A stretch of DNA of 64,000 nucleotides, taken from assembly GCA_022393335.1 (NCBI GenBank), contig JAJEKB010020889.1:70004-134003 (forward strand), given 5' to 3'. The DNA is from Macrotrachela quadricornifera (lineage: Eukaryota; Rotifera; Eurotatoria; Philodinida; Philodinidae). Positions 48,601 through 60,095 of the stretch are shown piece by piece (positions within the stretch are counted from its first letter, which is position 1; every line of letters starts with the position of its first letter). Made by a program: the position numbers and the translations under genes. The notes beneath the pieces are model-generated. The model saw only the letters and a program-made list of their open reading frames with translations. It did no database searches and was not told the origin of the DNA.

Positions 48601-50395
48601 AAAAATCGAACATTATACTCATATCAATCGTACAGTGATAAATTTAAGTGATCGTCAATATTTCATCAACATTCATTCTGTTATTCACAATCAATTACCA
48701 GCTCCACAATTTAACAATCTAATTAAAAGTGGATTTATACAAGTTCGAATAACGACTGACACAAATGGACAGATTGAAAAACCAAAAGATGTTTGCTTCA
48801 AATTTTATGATCTATACTGTTCAATTAACGATTGCAATGAACGAACATTGTTGATGTGCGCTTGGTGCAAAGAAACTCTTTGTTACTATCATCTGATTGA
48901 AGATATACATTTGCACTTGTAGTAGACTCGTTGAAATAGTATATTATATAGTCAATTGTTTTCAATTGAAATAAAGATTTAAGCTATTGATAAGTTACAG
49001 ATTTCGATAGGTATTAGCTGATTTCAATCTATATTAATACTACCTAGGTCCCAAAAGACATCGAAATTAGGGGTAATCTTAATTCTATTAATAAGCTTCA
49101 CAAAGATTCTAATAGTCTACAAGTAAAGTACTCGGTTAATTGTATAAAAAAGTTGATAGAAATAATCTTAAAGTATCCATATGTCCTAGCCATGAATATT
49201 TTAAAAATCGAATATCTCCACAAGGGTACGCCAACCGCCGCTAATATTTTAACCATGTTAGTTTGGCGGTGAGAGCTTTCTATTGATGCAAAAATATCTG
49301 GTAAATTCAACTTACAGTTCGAACATCTCCATTGTTAGGAAAAACAAAACGGAATAAATTTAATACATAATATGAAATGAATAACTGAATTAATTCCATA
49401 AATATATTATAAATTGGTGATAATTGTACAGATTTAGATTTTCAATCAATCAAAATGTTTAAAAAGCATTTTAAAACATATTCTAAATATGAAATATAAA
49501 TGTTGTGTCATTTGTTTGCCAAAAATATATAAAAATCTACTTCAATAGACAATTTTGCTTTTGTTTTATCTTCATTTTAAAACAAATTGAGAAACTTGAT
49601 CTCAGAAACTGGAAAATTTCAAGCAAAAAGTGTCAATAAAACCTACATTTTGTAAGAAGGAAACAACAAAACCGATATGGAATCGATAGTAGAATTAGCT
49701 ACGGAAAGAAATGAAAACATTAACTTCAAGCAGAAATTATTATAGGGAATTATTAGGATTATCTATGGACAAAACTAATTCATCCAGTAACCCTAAGAAG
49801 GATATGAAATAGGGAAAAGTGACCAGAAATATCTCTTTATTACTTTTTTTTTACTGTATTGTAATGGTTAATATATATATATATACTATTCTTAAGAAGC
49901 GAGCGATTCAACAACTATCACAACAATTGCTACAACGAGTGAGTTACGAAAAATGTGAAGGAAAGTCGATAAGAAGAAGTATGTTTTGACTTTTATTTAT
50001 AGCTACCGATTCGATTACACTTCCTACTCAATGCAGATCCTATACTATAAATAATGACAGTACGATAAATATAGCCTATGGTGCGGGGTGCATTATGTGA
50101 TAATACACTAACTGTAGGATGGTATCGGTTCATGGGAGGTGCTGGTACAAAGCTAGCAACAATTTATGTTAGCAGAGATACATGTGCTACATACTATGGT
50201 GGCTCATACAATGGAAGTATGCCGTCCACAGCTGGAACAACAATGTATGGAACACTCTGTTTGAATAATAATGGATATCTCTGTTATGCTCCATGGTCCG
50301 GTTCTGTGATTGGTGTCACTAATTGCAATGGTTATTATGTTTATTATCTTTCTCCCATTCTCACCTGTAATTCGCGCTATTGTACGACAACTTAA
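45674..50395 (+). CDS. Type II membrane protein with uromodulin-like D8C ectodomain, frameshifted
   Basis: Three exons are predicted: 45674-45921, 45975-46081 and 50003-50395. Introns are 53 bp and 3921 bp, and phases match at both junctions (phase 2, then phase 1). Residues 1-92 are a hydrophilic N-terminal tail. Residues about 93-115 are a membrane helix (QLFLVIFGMILCGIPLAVIT). The last exon has the D8C pattern known from uromodulin and GP2: TQCRSY, then CDN, GWYRFMGGAGTK, spaced cysteines, NCNGYYVYYLSP and a final CNSRYC. The D8C start and the rest of the domain are in different frames: one extra G in the GGGG run at 50084-50087 accounts for it. That would end translation early unless it is an assembly error. 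A Tc5-like transposon sits inside intron 2. A role in surface recognition is inferred from the domain only. Confidence 0.75.
46789..49334 (+). mobile_element. Complete Tc5-like DNA transposon
   Basis: The element is 2546 bp with terminal inverted repeats of about 295 bp (46789-47084 and 49040-49334). They begin CAATGGAGGTGTTCGAACTG and are essentially identical: I see one difference in the outer part, and more only near the inner end. It is flanked by TTA on both sides. Removing one copy restores CTTAG, which matches the CTNAG target and TNA duplication known for nematode Tc5. It encodes an intact spliced transposase. Near-identical ends and an intact gene point to a recent insertion, possibly still active. 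Confidence 0.9.
47303..48922 (+). CDS. Tc5/pogo-type DDE transposase, two exons
   Basis: Exons 47303-47978 and 48042-48922 flank a 63-bp intron (GTAATT...TTTTAG) and join in phase 1 into 518 residues with no stop. Residues about 40-90 are acidic. Residues about 140-215 fit a CENP-B/Tc5-type helix-turn-helix DNA-binding region (FYLKRAIEKDAVHDADLELY onward). The catalytic core has D250 (IFNSDHCSF), D363 (RFLLFLDSWKTQTD) and D400 (GYIQPQDLSLFRS), a DDE/D triad with about 36 residues between the last two. The C-terminus holds a Cys/His cluster (CSINDC, CAWC, LCYYH) that may bind zinc. It lies wholly inside the long-TIR element and should catalyse its cut-and-paste movement. Confidence 0.9.
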
Positions 50396-51959
50396 TGACA
50401 TTTTTACTCTATGCTATCCCAAGAACAGGAGCTTTTTGCTTTTGTCTTGAATATAAAACATTTTCAAATATATCGATACACTATATTGATTTTCATAATT
50501 CGTCATACATTCAAGAGTCAAGAAACAAGCTAATGTCACGCTTATGAGAATTTCTAAAATTTGTCAAACACCTACCCCAAAAAGACTTCAATAACTCAAT
50601 TACACAATTTCCTCTGATCTCTTGAGGGTGGAGTGAACATGAAATAGTTAATGCATTTCTAAAATCTCTGATTAAAATCATTTTTAATCTACATGGCAGC
50701 ACTCATGTTGGTGATAAATTCAACAATCTGGATGTTACCTGCAGTAACATTCATTGCTTGTAACTAACTATTCAGTCATTAACAAAGAATCAAACAATAA
50801 TGTGTAGAATACTTTTATCTTGAAAACAAACCTTATTGTCTATGACAAACAAAACAACAGCCTATCGAGTAGCTTGATCATTACTTTTAATGCCGATATT
50901 TGTTTTGTTATAAGTTTATAGTTTTAGTTATTGTCCATACTACATGGAGCATATGTTTATACATATGAAAGAGTATACATTGTCATCATAATAACAATAA
51001 TGCCAAACATAAAAATTGCATTAATATTATAGAGCTTTCTTAAATTTTATGAAATTTTAAAATGAAGTAAAATTGCAGATCCAGTCTGTTTGACAACATC
51101 AAATTTTCTATTAAATGACGCGAAAAAGTTTCCAATTATCTTGAATTTCTGATTCAATAAATAGATAAGTTATTTTAAATTTTTGAAAGAACTTTTAGAT
51201 CGATAATTATAGCTTCCAAACATGTCATATTATGATTGTATTTTATAGTATTGTTTATAGATAATAACGATGGTTTATGACGGCCTTTATATAATCTAGA
51301 GAATTACCCTAGCAAACAACAGAAACGGACTAAATTAGTACACAGGAAAAAATGAGTTCATATCATATAAAATAGAAATTATCAAGTTAATCAACTATTT
51401 TTTTATTGCTTTCGTTTTGGATCGAGGTTTCGATTTTTGGCTTCGTTTCGAAAATATCTCTCTGTATACAATAAATAAGAAAATGATATTTTATCATGCA
51501 ATATTTTTCGTGATATCGAATCTTTATTGCATTATTTTTCTATTGGCTATGATTAACACTGAAAATAGGATGTAATCTCAATAGCTATTTTGCCTATAAT
51601 AATCATTCAATTAAAATACTTCATTAGTATTGGACCATTCTGGTTATAAAAAAGTTAGGACTAGAATTTATAAGAGCGGAGAACGAGTTGAAATCCTGTA
51701 TAAATCTTTTTACAAAAATTGTGAAATTTCGAAGATCATTGTAACAGCATATAATCACTTGGCCGTTTCATTTCGCATAATAGTTCATTCGTAACAGAAA
51801 TTCACTCGTAAAAATATGTTGCTCGAGTGAAGTTGCGTGAAACTACATATAATTGAGAAAGATTTTCATGACAAAGTATGCACCCTTTAACTCGCTATTC
51901 GGAGGCTATCATGATGAAAAGTACTATAAGATATTATGAAAACTTATCCACAAACTTGG
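50396..51959. other. 3' flank of the D8C gene
   Basis: AT-rich, no gene seen. A 63-codon minus-strand frame at 50511-50702 is not recognised. Confidence 0.4.
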
Positions 51960-52755
51960 AATTCTGTGGCTTACGAAGGAACTTTTCCAGGTGTTCAAGC
52001 CCACTAGATCCCATCATTTGGTATTAGGCAGACCTCAATGAGGTATGAAAATCCTGAAGAGGATCCGTGCGCTGGCGTCTTTATCCCCGAGATATCGAAT
52101 TTTGAGGGTGTATACAAAAAGGGATCGAAATGAAAATGATCGTTTTTGGAAAGCAGTAGAGTATTCAGGTAGAAATTCTTTAAAGTTGCGCACACTGCTC
52201 ATGCAAGTTGTTCTGGATTAAGAGTTACATCATATCTTATCAATACCACTTCTATTGGCTGTTCATTTGGCCATAAAACATCCAGAACTCCTCATTTCAT
52301 ATTAAAGAATGCGCCCATGCTATATTTATCAACAAGACATGATGATATACTAACAAAGAAAACGAAAAATAAGATAATCGATACTGTGTTATCATTCCCT
52401 TCCACCAACCATTTTTTTTCTGATGTATAACGGTATCAGATATGAAATGGAGAATTCTGAGTATTATATGGACTGATGAACAACGAGTAGAAGTGGTATT
52501 GATAAGAACAGATCTAACTCTTAACCCTGAACAGGTTACATGAGCAGTACGCGAAACTTTAAAGAATTTCTACCTGAATACTCTATTATTCTTCACAAAC
52601 GATCATTTTTTACTTCAGTCTCTTCTCATATACATCTTGATAATTCGATCTCTCGGGAATAAAGGTGCGAGCGCACGAATCCTCTTGAGGTCTACCTAAT
52701 GCCAAATAATGCAACCTAGCAGGTTTGAACACCTGAGGAAGTTCCCTTGTGAGTT
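51960..52755. mobile_element. Foldback element J
   Basis: The left arm (about 51960-52260) and right arm (about 52480-52755) are reverse complements with moderate divergence. Matched blocks include CCAGGTGTTCAAGCC, GGTATTAGGCAGACCTCAA, GTAGAAATTCTTTAAAGTT and AATACCACTTCTA. The loop is about 200 bp and non-coding. Confidence 0.75.
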
Positions 52756-53730
52756 AAAATGGTTTTCGTGATTTAATTATAAGAGTTCTGTCTCGTATCG
52801 TCTTTTCTCCATACAAAGTTGTCGCTGATAAAAAATAGTTTTAGCAATTCAAAATTGCCCTATACTGCAGTACTTTCTGTATGCTCTCTGTCTTGTACAA
52901 AGAGAGTGTTAGCGCACGTTGCCTGTATTAGACCAGAAATAAAAAAGGCCAAACAAATTCGCTGAACTTTGTCTAGGATTACTATGCCTTTGCAATAGTG
53001 TTTGAATCCAGGACATTTCATTAAATGTCACATGATCTTATAGGTTTCATCTGAAAAATCTTCCAGATTTCATAATACAAATTGTCTCACAGTTAATGCT
53101 TCTGAATGACTATAAATAGAAAGTTTCCTATTAAATTTATTTTGCCAGACGCAGCTACTTTGAAGAACAATATAGAAAACATCGGTTTTATTGCCAATAG
53201 AATTTGTTCACAAAAATTTTGAGATGCCCAATTTGTCTCAACAGAAACAGAGATTCTGACGACTAATAGCTATCTTTATTTAAATTTCACACATTACTGT
53301 GATCATGTCTTCCATGCCGTTTTTAGGATGTCGATCATTTTAGCAAACTAACGACGGAATCTCTTAAGATGATAAAAAGCTTTAGAACTCGGATCACGCA
53401 TGTCTTGTAGATCCCAGTGAGTAGTGAAATATTCCGAATTGGCACGTGCCCTTAGTGATTTTTGAAGAAGTTATGAATGTCTCAAGTTTTCGTCGAAAAA
53501 TACAATTTTTGCCGATGATTTTTTTTTGATTTTCCACTCGAACTACAATTGATACACTCATGCGTTTAGTGTTTTATTAGAGCACTAGAAACAATTTGAT
53601 ATAATCCATGACTTATGAAAGAATGGTATTATGTGAAAAAAAGAAAGAAGAATAAAAGTATTTGTGTGCAAAAATTTATTTCTATCTGCATTTGGAAGAG
53701 AGAGCCTTTTCTGGACGTTGTTTAACAAAA
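52756..53730. other. No gene seen
   Basis: Intergenic DNA without recognised features. Confidence 0.4.
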
Positions 53731-53839
53731 ATGAGTGCTACGAATAGAATCGTGCAGCTTTTCATAAATAATGCGTCTCAACAGCCATCCATCTCTTCAT
53801 CAAGAACGGTTGTACATGAAGGAGAAGTGGGCAATGAAA
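53731..53839 (+). CDS. Possible orphan first exon of a receptor-like gene
   Basis: An ATG at 53731 opens 36 codons of a Ser/Asn-rich hydrophilic peptide (MSATNRIVQLFINNASQQ and on). It ends at a good donor, GAAA|GTAATAAT, in phase 1, like the exon junctions of the other receptors here. A MITE lies 30 bp beyond. I could not find a compatible membrane exon downstream, so this is either a relic or a chance frame. Confidence 0.2.
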
Positions 53840-53871
53840 GTAATAATTAAACATTAGCCAATCTATTTGTA

Positions 53872-54072
53872 GTTCGGATCATATGAAAGAGAATTCCATA
53901 TAATCCTGGATTGACCTAAACAACACCATGCTTTATCCGTTGAATAGTGGAGAAAAGCTTTCAGCTCACACAATAAGCCGCTAGCTATACATCTGTATTC
54001 TAAGGATAAAGCATGATGTTGTTCAGGCCAATCCAGGATTGTCTGGAACCCTCTCTCATATGACCCGGACAA
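53872..54072. mobile_element. Foldback MITE K
   Basis: About 200 bp. Arms of about 75 bp pair through TCATATGA, AATCCTGGATTG and ACAACACCATGCTTTATCC against their near-complements. There is no coding sequence. Confidence 0.75.
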
Positions 54073-55417
54073 TAGTATGTTTTATTCTTACAATAGGACT
54101 GAATCAAAATGGGACATTAGTGCAGTTGTCCGAGCCCAGACATATATCACAGTTGACTTGGGAATTTAGCTGAGTTTGGAATGCGCGAAAAAAAAGACAG
54201 AAAATAAAAATAAAATCTTTTTCTTCATCAATAAATCTATGTGATTCGAATTGAATATTACTAGAATATTATAAATGGATTTTTGTAAGAGCATTATGTT
54301 ATTCATTCTGTTTTCTTTTTACGAAAGAATATCTTCATTTTCGTTGTATTTGTAAGGTTATACATAAATGATATTTATAAAGATTGTATTTGATTGATGT
54401 TAATAAATGAACAATTCATAAAAGCTTGCATTTTAAAATATTTTATGTATGAAATCTATGTGTTACCATTATTTCTCTATTTTATATTTTCTTAGTAGAG
54501 GTTCGTTCCTATGAAACGAAGATTCAGTGATATTGTTATGATAACTTTTTTAATTAAGTTATTTCATATTTAACTTATCAATTCTTATGGAAATATTTAT
54601 TTCAGTAAACAATTTTATTCGCTGCCTTTTTTCAACCCTGCTAGAAATCATTCCGTCTAATTTATTGAAAATTCATTATGATCTCAAGGAGCATTAAAAA
54701 AAGATGTTCGTCAAACTCAATTGCTGTATTTCTCTTTTCAATCTATGTCGCCATTTTCATCAGCTCGCTGCTCGAGAGTCAATAAAAAAATATTTTACAT
54801 AACCTATATTTTCTAAAAATTTGGTGAGGGGTAATTTATAATTTATTCATATAATTTATGCGTCGCAAACATCTATTCTATGCATACAAACCTATATTTC
54901 TATACATTAAAATATTCGGAAGCAGTCTAACCTACACCTTAAATTAAAAAACTGCACCAAGTTAGTTTTTAAAAAAAGAAATAGAAAAAGAAAGAAAAAG
55001 ATTTCATTAAATCAATGTCTCAATGTTCCGTAATAGAAAAAAATTTATATAAAAAAAAATATATTCTACTTTTTCTCTAATACAAATGTCCCATATGTCC
55101 CGTTGATCAAGAAAATAACTATATAAGCAAAAAAATATAAATAACCAACATATTATTTTTTCCTTATATTCAATATAAACATCTCTTTAAGTCAATAATA
55201 AATTCTAAATCATTCATATCTTTAATTTGTCTTTCATAAAAAAATATAACATATCTATTTTATTTAAGCTAATTACTTATACATTCACCAACTTTGTTTT
55301 TTTCTCTATAAAATAAAAACATAGATATAGATATTGTTTTCATATTTCTATCAGTTCCGATCTCAACTAAATTCTCTAACCAACTGCGACATATACTTTT
55401 CGGAAGAATAGGAGCAT
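54073..55417. other. No gene seen
   Basis: AT-rich intergenic DNA with A-rich runs near 54960-55010; no supported features. Confidence 0.4.
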
Positions 55418-55709
55418 TGGGACTAGGCATGCGTCGAACCCGAACTCAGGTTCGGAGTTTGGGACCGAACGGTCTACTTGAGGGTTCAGGTTCGGGTTCG
55501 GATATTTTTGAACATTGTAAAAACTATTCTAGAAGATCCATGAGTCTTTAGTTTTTAGGTTACTGTTTCTATTATTTGTAGGCCTTTCTTAAATAATCAT
55601 GAAACCATTTCTTTTGACTTACCATTATCTCTTTTATAAAGTAACTCAAAAATGACTGAACTCAGTACCGAACCCGAACGTTCGGGTTCAGTGCATATCT
55701 AATGCAGCC
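55418..55709. mobile_element. Short TIR element L
   Basis: The ends TGGGACTAGGCATGCGTCGA and the complement of GTGCATATCTAATGCAGCCA are inverted matches, each followed inward by GAACCCGAAC. The ends also contain sub-repeats of CGGGTTCGG and its complement. It is about 290 bp and non-coding. Confidence 0.55.
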
Positions 55710-56979
55710 AATCGATACTAGGGTAAGGAACCGATATTTTTGGATTTTTGACCACACGATTTGAGCTATCAGAATTCTGATTACACTACGATTAGAGCAC
55801 GTCGAGTTCCATTTGGTACAAGACTAAAAGTCATGAATCAAGTTCCAATGCAAATCGAGGCTCCATTTACTATATCAGCGTGAATCTTGGAATAAAAAAA
55901 ATAATATTTCGGATATTTTTGTCACAAAACTTGATGTATCAGACATATAATTATACTATTAAATAGAGCTTGTTCAGCTGGATTTGGAACAAGAATATGA
56001 AGGTTCGAATACGTTCCCAGGTGAATCAGATAATAACTTCACTGATGCACTTTACGAAAATAGGCCATTTAAAAAGAGTGAAGGTCGCAACAATATGATT
56101 CTCTTGACCGGACTGAAAATCACAATTAAAGACACAATTCAATAAAAGAAAAAAAAACATGAGAGAAAATTTATGCGATGTTTGTGTTGCGATGATTGCG
56201 AAACCTCATGAAGAGCGAGTTGTAGTTTTTTTTATTTTATATATCGATCGAATTTATTTGATTGTCTACATATACAAGTGTATGTTTATATTGACAGAAA
56301 AAATATATTGTTTGCGTTTGTCTCAGTCGATATTATAGCGCTATGGTCAGTGAAGGTCTTAAAAAAATGCAGCATTCTAGAACGCATATAACACGGATCA
56401 AGAAGCATCAACGTACCATTCGTCGAAACCATTCTCAATATGTAAGGTGGCTGTAATCAAATCTGAGATAAATAAAGAAGTTTGTCGTTGGCTTCGTACA
56501 TGCTCTGTGAATGTTAACGACGCTGCATCAAAGTTTTATTCTCCTTCTTATAATCCCTCTAGAACCCATCTCTATCCGTAGGATTCTACCTTGACCACGT
56601 CCTATCTCATTCTAGTCAGCTCTTGTGTTCTTGGTTGTATTTTACACATAACTAGCAACAAAATATCGAGCACATTTTGTGTTCAGGCTTATGCATCACC
56701 TGTGTACTAAAAGGATGGGACGACATAATGACAATAATTATCAGTCAAGAAAAAAGCTTTCACAATTACATATATTCATATTGGGCTTATCTGATGGTAC
56801 ATCTGAAAAAGACAGTTGATACCGTTCCTTTTATCAATCATGATAGATCTTTAAAATAGCAACGTCGTCTGATAAGATATAGTATCGTTCTATGAGACTT
56901 AGAAAAAACAGTAAATTTCCAATAAGACTGACAAGAAAGACGTGATATATATCAGCTGACTGAAATGCTTTGAGACAGT
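55710..56979. other. No gene seen
   Basis: Intergenic DNA; no supported feature. Confidence 0.4.
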
Positions 56980-57520
56980 TTACAAAAAATACAGCCTATG
57001 ACAAATGTTTAAGGGAAATTAGTTTTGTGAATTATTTTATTCAAAACGATTTGTTGAAGAAATTCAAATAGTGATTCGAGTAGGCAATGGAGAGTTCTAT
57101 CTAATACATTATATATCAGGATGTCATCGATGGATAACATGAAAAAATGCACTTTTTTAACCGGTTTTTAGATATTTTTTAATAAAATTCACTTTATTCC
57201 TTATTCTGTGATGCCTGTAGTTTTTCAAGAGAGGATCTTAAAAAAACGCGACGACTTCTCATCTTGTTCAGAATCTTGCGCTCTTTAATATGGCATTATC
57301 AGAAAATAATTTCGACAAAGTCTTCAGGGATGTGATAAAATACGCTTTTCACCTTTTTAGAAATCTTATTCACATAATCCATCGATGAAATCCTGGTAGA
57401 TAATACATTAGATAGAGCTCTTCATTGCCTATTCGAATCACTATTTGGATTTCGTCAACAAGTCGTTTCTAATTTCACTTAAATTTTTGTCGCAGACCGT
57501 AGTTCAAATTTTACAAAACA
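56980..57520. mobile_element. Foldback element M
   Basis: Arms at about 56980-57150 and 57360-57520 pair through AAATAGTGATTCGAGTAGGCA, TCTATCTAATACATTAT and TCATCGATGGAT blocks. The loop is about 200 bp and non-coding. Confidence 0.72.
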
Positions 57521-58334
57521 AACTCCTAATACCTGAATTATTTTATCTATTAATACCCCTTGCCATGATAACCACAGGATTACAAATGAAAATAGTAAAA
57601 CAGATATCAATTACATCTAGTCGTGTATTCTTCTAATAGTTAAACGTATTTGCCTATAAATGGGATCGACTTACTTGAAATAAAAGGTATAAAACAAACC
57701 CGAATAAAAAGAAAACACAAATATTCTTTTAAACCTTTTTCTCTCTTGTTTTCCTATTATGTATACTCGAATTAAATTATTCCTTCGAAGACATTAAACA
57801 GAAATGATTGCATAGATTAAGGCTAATAATTAATAATTTAACTCTTAATGATAAATAAGATGACACATAAATAAAATAATGTCACTATTGACCTATTGTC
57901 TTCATATACATTGTCTCCTCTTTATTATCCATTATATATATCTAAGAAGAACTGAAAAGTGTATTCTTCTTTTCTCTTTGTTCCTTCCACTCTTTCTCCT
58001 TTCTTTCTTATAATTTGTGAACCTTAGTAATGGCACAATAAACTAAATAGAAAAAACGATTTTGCTTTTAAATGATATGTGAGAAGGAAAAAACTGTTGA
58101 TTGGTCGTAACTCATAGAAAAAAAATTATTGAACAATTTTCACTTTCATTGCTATAATAGGTGAAACAAATAGCAGACTGCGTTAACGCATTGCACTTCC
58201 AACGAGCAACATATGGAAAACACTTCGCAAGTGGAGAAGTTGCTTCAGTATCTTTACAGATAGCTGATCCTTCACTATTTTCATTATCAAAGAAAAAAGT
58301 GCTCAACGCAACAACGATCGTATCAGCGACACAT
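57521..58334. other. 5' flank of receptor B
   Basis: No gene is recognised. The receptor B frame is open upstream of the chosen ATG back to 58161, just after a TAG that could be a stop or a splice acceptor (CTATAATAG). A 5' exon joining there cannot be excluded. Confidence 0.35.
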
Positions 58335-60095
58335 ATGCCTAAACGCGAACCAAAGTCAAGCGGCATACGCCAGCATCAAGAGCAAATGGATAATGATTCT
58401 ATTCGGAACAGTGTTCCTGTGAACGATAATACGCATTCTACAACGTTTAACAATATACAAATACACAAACCCATACATCCTGATACAAATTTACAGAAAC
58501 TCTCGTCACATCTTGGGACACAATCAACAATTCTATCCAAAATAAAACCAGTCCAAGTAGTATGTTATCTATTTCGATTGATATCGTATATTTCTCTTTG
58601 TAGAATACAAAATGTATCACACAATCTTTACAGCGTGCCTATACATTACAAGTTTGATTATAGAAATTTAATCATATATATGCCCATTATCTTTTTATTG
58701 TAGAAAGTGGCACCGCAAAATGATGCCAACAAGGTCACTGTTATAGTGTCGTCAACAGTGACACCCGAAACCCATGTCGACTCTCATACAATGAGAAAAA
58801 CATCACACAAAATGTTTTCAATACCTGAATTTAATAAAAGCAACCGAGAACTGCGATACTCAGTTCCAAATGAAAATGAGCAAATAAAGGGCAACTGGCA
58901 ACGCTATCGAAGATTGTTAAGCCGCCTTCATCCTTGCTGTGCGTCCTATTGTTGTTTGGCAACGGGTCTTCTTTTGGGATTGCTTCTTGCCGGTCTTGCG
59001 ACATCAATTGCTACACTAGTGGCAATGAATCAGAAATTCGCTAATACTACAAGTATGATTTTTTATCTTCATTGAAGTTTGTTTTTTCATTATTCTTAGT
59101 ATAATTTAGTACCAACTACATTGACAAACATTAGTAAGAAAAAATTTTTAGAGGGGCGTATCATGACTTTTCCTGTTTGTTTAGATATAACAGCAGCGTC
59201 AGTCACTACAATGACTTGTAAGTAGAGTGATGTCTTAGCTTGTGTATAACGTTGTTACCTTCAAAGCTTTAACAGCAACTAGCAGTACATCCACAACAAG
59301 TACGACATCAACGACCACCTCCTCGACTACAATTAGTAGCACATCCACAACAAGCATTTCGTCAACAAGTGCAACATCAACGACCACCTCCTCAACTACA
59401 ACTAGTAGCACATCCACAACAAGTATTTCATCAACAAGTACGACATCGACGACCACCTCCTCAACTACAACTAGTAGTACATCCACAACAAGCATTTCGT
59501 CAACAACTACGACATCGACAACCACCTCCTCAATTACAACTAGTTCTAGAAGTACTACAGTTACAGGTTAGTTAGAATATTTCATAGAAAAATCGAAAAT
59601 CATAAACTTTATTTTTATACAGTCGCTCTTTCTTTATATGGAGTTCAGCTGAACTTGGACCCACTGCCGTTATCCAGTGAATGGACCGTTTGTTATACAG
59701 CAACATATGCTACTGCAATGTCTGCAGCTACAGTGACATCAATATTAACTACATGTAATAAAGAAAAATTATTGCTAGGTTGTCATCCTGTAGGTAATAC
59801 AATCTTGACAGTAGCAGCAATGGGAAATCGTGCTGATGTTTTATACAATTGTGGAACAACAACATCATGTACATATCAAGCAAACGGAGTTGGATGGTAT
59901 TATTCAAATTCATATTCATGGGGTTTTGCAAAAGGTGGCGATTCGGTAACACGAAGCACCTGTGATACAGCCGCAGTAAATCCTGCCCATCGTCTATGTT
60001 GGCATACACAAGGTTCAGGTGGATATCGATGTGGCGCGACCACAGGACTCAGTTCAAATACAGCATGGGAAAAAGTTATATTTCATGCAGATTGA
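58335..60095 (+). CDS. Receptor B: type II membrane protein, paralogous ectodomain to receptor A
   Basis: Five exons (58335-58556, 58704-59052, 59185-59217, 59267-59566, 59623-60095) splice to 1377 nt, 458 residues, with no stop. Introns are 147, 132, 49 and 56 bp. Residues 1-155 are a hydrophilic tail with a basic patch before the membrane (WQRYRRLLSRLHPCC). Residues about 156-182 are a membrane helix (LATGLLLGLLLAGLATSIAT). Residues about 192-300 are a short Ser/Thr stalk. The last 157 residues are the same Cys/Trp-rich ectodomain as receptor A; its exon is exactly 473 nt in both genes and I count about 23 differences. The tail and helix show no resemblance to receptor A. The three junctions after the helix are phase 1. 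The first ATG in frame was chosen as the start; it could lie in an upstream exon. Confidence 0.82.

Larger units (their letters stand above)
46082..50002 (+). other. Transposon-bearing intron 2 of the D8C gene
   Basis: The donor is GTAAGTTT at 46082 and the acceptor TTTATTTATAG at 50002. Without the 2.55-kb insertion and its duplicated TTA the intron would be about 1.37 kb. The remaining sequence is AT-rich; an (AT)n run lies at about 49872-49886. Confidence 0.65.

Noticed and set aside
46813..49310. Two identical 70-codon frames at 46813-47025 and 49098-49310
   Set aside because: They are the two terminal inverted repeats of the Tc5-like transposon, not genes.
56677..56859. 60-codon frame as a missing membrane exon for the orphan exon at 53731
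   Set aside because: The hydrophobic segments are too short and no phase-1 acceptor precedes it.
58161..58334. Upstream extension of receptor B from a GTG at 58161
   Set aside because: It starts at a non-ATG codon directly after an in-frame TAG; without evidence for an upstream exon the ATG at 58335 is preferred.
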